Positions 62,482 to 64,000 of a DNA stretch of 64,000 nucleotides are shown in pieces. Location of the stretch: positions 40,232 through 104,231 of the forward strand of contig NZ_JAEULZ010000010.1 of the NCBI RefSeq assembly GCF_016793485.1, read 5' to 3'. A program made the position numbers and the translations under genes. How positions within the stretch are numbered: position 1 is the first letter of the stretch; each line of letters opens with the position of its first letter. This DNA comes from Mesorhizobium sp. (GTDB lineage: Bacteria > Pseudomonadota > Alphaproteobacteria > Rhizobiales > Rhizobiaceae). The notes beneath the pieces are model-generated. The model saw only the letters and a list, made by a program, of their open reading frames with translations, did no database searches and was not told the origin of the DNA.

Positions 62482-63015
62482 ATGAACATGCATCCATCAC
62501 CCGTCCCTGTAACCGACCTCTCTCCCATGCACGTTGCTTCCGCTTCTGCCGGCAGCACCATCCTCGCTCTCGACCTTGGGACCACCACCGGCTGGGCGAG
62601 CCTTGTCAGCGGGATCGTTCACAGTGGCACCGCGACATTCCGGACCGGGCGCTATGACGGCGGCGGCATGCGGTATCTGCGATTCCAGCACTGGCTCGAA
62701 CAGCTGGCTGACGATAGCGGCGGATTGGCCTCGATCTATTTCGAGGAGGTCCGGCGTCACATCGGGACCGACGCCGCCCACCTCTATGGCGGGTTTCTGG
62801 CAACGTTGACGTCCTGGTGCGAGCGCGAAGGCGTCGCCTATCAAGGCGTACCGGTCGGCACCATCAAGCGGTTCGCCACCGGCAAGGGAAACGCCGGCAA
62901 GGAAGCCGTGTTGGCCGCAATGCGCGAGCGTGGGTTCCAGCCCGCCGACGATAATGAGGCCGATGCAATCGCCATCCTGCTCTGGGCGATGGAGACCCGG
63001 GGAGGTGTGCTGTGA
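62482..63015 (+). CDS. RuvC-like Holliday junction resolvase
   Basis: A 177-residue RNase H-fold resolvase of the phage type. Catalytic acidic positions are seen in ILALDLGTTTGWASL near the start, YFEEV and NEADAIAILLWAM at the end. AAGGA precedes the ATG; a longer frame upstream crosses the repeat region and is not credible. It would resolve branched DNA during replication or packaging. Its end overlaps the next gene by 4 bases. Confidence 0.82.
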   Translation: MNMHPSPVPVTDLSPMHVASASAGSTILALDLGTTTGWASLVSGIVHSGTATFRTGRYDGGGMRYLRFQHWLEQLADDSGGLASIYFEEVRRHIGTDAAHLYGGFLATLTSWCEREGVAYQGVPVGTIKRFATGKGNAGKEAVLAAMRERGFQPADDNEADAIAILLWAMETRGGVL

Positions 63016-63209
63016 GGTGGGCGCCACGAGGTTATGGCGGACAGCGCCGCAGCCCGGAAGAGGTCAAGCGCGAGGGCTGGCGGGAGCAGCGCGTCCTCGC
63101 GGTGTCGCTCGATGATGACCGGCTGACCTGGCCCGAACGTGAACTGATCCGGCAACTCGGCGACAAGCTCTATGGCGATCGCGATCAGGCGAACGAGGCG
63201 CGCCGATGA
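63012..63209 (+). CDS. small conserved hypothetical protein
   Basis: A 65-residue, basic then acidic protein starting at a GTG that overlaps the resolvase stop, and overlapping the next gene by 4 bases. EEVKREGWREQRVLAVSLDDDRLTWPERELIRQLGDKLYG is predicted to be helical. Unknown function. Confidence 0.55.
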   Translation: MRWAPRGYGGQRRSPEEVKREGWREQRVLAVSLDDDRLTWPERELIRQLGDKLYGDRDQANEARR

Positions 63210-63640
63210 CCGAGTGGACACCGAGCCTCGTCGAGGAACGTCTGGCGGAAGCCGCTTACGTGCTCAAGCGACTGCCCGAATCGCGGCGGCAGGGATACTT
63301 CAGCACATGGCCGGAGGTCGTCCATGACTTTGCCGACAAGGTCGGACAGCAGCCGAGGCCGATGCGTATCCTGCCGTCGCCTGCCGCGATCAGCCGGATG
63401 GAGGAAACGCTCACCTGGACGGTGGGGCTCGACCCCGTCGACGGCAAGATCATCTGGCTGCGTGCGCAGGGCGAGCGTTGGAAAACGATCTGCTGGACGG
63501 TAGGTCTGCAGCGGTCGGCGGCTCACGAGCGCTGGCTCTATGCGCTGTGCGTCATTGCGTTCCGGCTCAATGGTCGGCGGCTCAATCGCAGCTACTCGAA
63601 GCGCAAGGTGATCGAACTGGCTAGCGCGGCGCGACGGTGA
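63206..63640 (+). CDS. DUF6362 family protein
   Basis: A 144-residue protein of the DUF6362 type found in alphaproteobacterial phages. It has EERLAEAAYVLKRLPESR, a mid WTVGLDPVDGKIIWLRAQGERWKTICWTVGLQRS stretch that resembles a sigma-factor-like helix-turn-helix, and a basic C-terminus. It might regulate late genes; this is inference from fold hints. No strong neighbour follows in the window. Confidence 0.65.
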   Translation: MTEWTPSLVEERLAEAAYVLKRLPESRRQGYFSTWPEVVHDFADKVGQQPRPMRILPSPAAISRMEETLTWTVGLDPVDGKIIWLRAQGERWKTICWTVGLQRSAAHERWLYALCVIAFRLNGRRLNRSYSKRKVIELASAARR

Positions 63641-64000
63641 GCAGTGGCGAGGAAAGTGTCCGCCGGACAGTTTTCGAACGGACATAAACAGCGGATCAGA
63701 CTAGGTATTCAGCTATCCTCGCGGGAGGCGCGCGCGCCAGGATCCCGACCGGTTCAAGACGAGTTCACGGGTCCTTCCTGGCGATATTCGTATGCTGGCG
63801 GGCGAAGCGCGGAACATCGCCAGCGACAGGGCCGGATTTTTGGGAAGCCACCCGGAAGCCGGAGCCACGCGCGCCCCGCGCAAACACCAATGAACGCTGG
63901 CCTTCCGACCGGACACCGCTGGTGGCCGCTGGACCCCGTGTGGAGTCCGGCCCGGCATCCGGAGTCCGGAAGCCACCGGCATCCACCCGACCGAGGAACC
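63641..64000. other. 360 bases at right window edge, no gene supported
   Basis: One plus-strand frame is open to the edge but has no convincing start or similarity, and the minus-strand frames look like shadow reading. GC-rich CCGGAAGCC-like words recur. A partial gene running past the edge cannot be excluded. Confidence 0.4.

Larger units (their letters stand above)
39812..64000. mobile_element. putative integrated phage-like/defence element (right end outside window)
   Basis: The stretch holds a nested defence operon, a serine recombinase cassette, an S24 repressor and a replication-type module, with no housekeeping genes. It begins after a tRNA-Ser gene. The left limit lies somewhere in 39812-40029 and the right end was not found; a second copy of the tRNA 3' end was searched for by eye and not seen. 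Genes for capsid, tail and terminase are absent so far, so prophage, satellite and integrative element all remain possible. Confidence 0.5.

Noticed and set aside
63713-63982. Minus-strand open frame at the right edge
   Set aside because: No ribosome binding site, biased composition and no recognisable sequence.

Overview
The window looks like a chromosome segment of a high-GC alphaproteobacterium of the order Rhizobiales (Hyphomicrobiales), probably Mesorhizobium- or Phyllobacteriaceae-like. The evidence is the recG/sdhE/mfd neighbourhood, an RNase E with a large acidic insertion in its S1 domain, phosphatidylcholine synthase (pcs), an IalB-family protein, and the block rlpA, D-Ala-D-Ala carboxypeptidase, tmk, holB, metG, tatD, MBL hydrolase. 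The genus is inferred from recalled gene order and protein similarity, not from a search.

Positions 1-39.8 kb are ordinary core chromosome. In order they hold: DNA repair and respiration genes (recG, sdhE, mfd); small genes for an ACT protein, a TOBE/Mop protein and TrmO; a periplasmic molybdopterin-fold protein; rne with a long untranslated upstream region; a DsbA-like protein and a YejA-type peptide-binding protein; ialB, hspQ, an AEC transporter, a UbiH-type hydroxylase, pcs and a quinone oxidoreductase. A complete BMP-family ABC importer operon (ATPase, two permeases, binding protein) follows and ends at a UUCG-loop terminator. Next come a small secreted six-cysteine protein, an adenylate cyclase, rimO, terC, a GNAT acetyltransferase, the long minus-strand metG/tmk/rlpA block, small secreted proteins, two alpha/beta hydrolases, a StrF-like glycosyltransferase and tRNA-Ser(TGA).

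Positions from about 39.8 kb to the right edge form an accessory region, probably an integrated phage-like or integrative element. Its left part is a defence operon read leftwards: Phd/YefM-type antitoxin, hsdM, hsdS, ptuA, ptuB, hsdR. A Septu-type ATPase/HNH pair is nested, with 4-bp overlaps, inside a type I restriction-modification operon. Next is a four-gene recombinase cassette (64-aa protein, DUF2924, large serine recombinase, HTH-like protein), each pair overlapping by 4 bp. A secreted thermonuclease follows, then an S24 (LexA/CI-like) repressor translationally coupled to a DUF3427-like/HNH nuclease.

Rightwards from 53.8 kb runs a compact early or replication module: a divergent unknown gene, an AlpA-like HTH protein, a P-loop ATPase, a DUF669-like protein, a DEAD/DEAH helicase, a Cas4-like Fe-S nuclease, a primase-helicase, a RuvC-like resolvase and DUF6362. 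The only large gap in that module (62069-62481) carries repeats of TTCAAGTTGGGGA, a perfect inverted pair, an AT-rich stretch and hairpins, so it is a candidate replication origin or structured RNA. No capsid, terminase or tail gene is visible before the window ends. The observations most worth following are the nested Septu/type I operon, this repeat region, the repressor-nuclease pair, the recombinase cassette and the knottin-like secreted protein.
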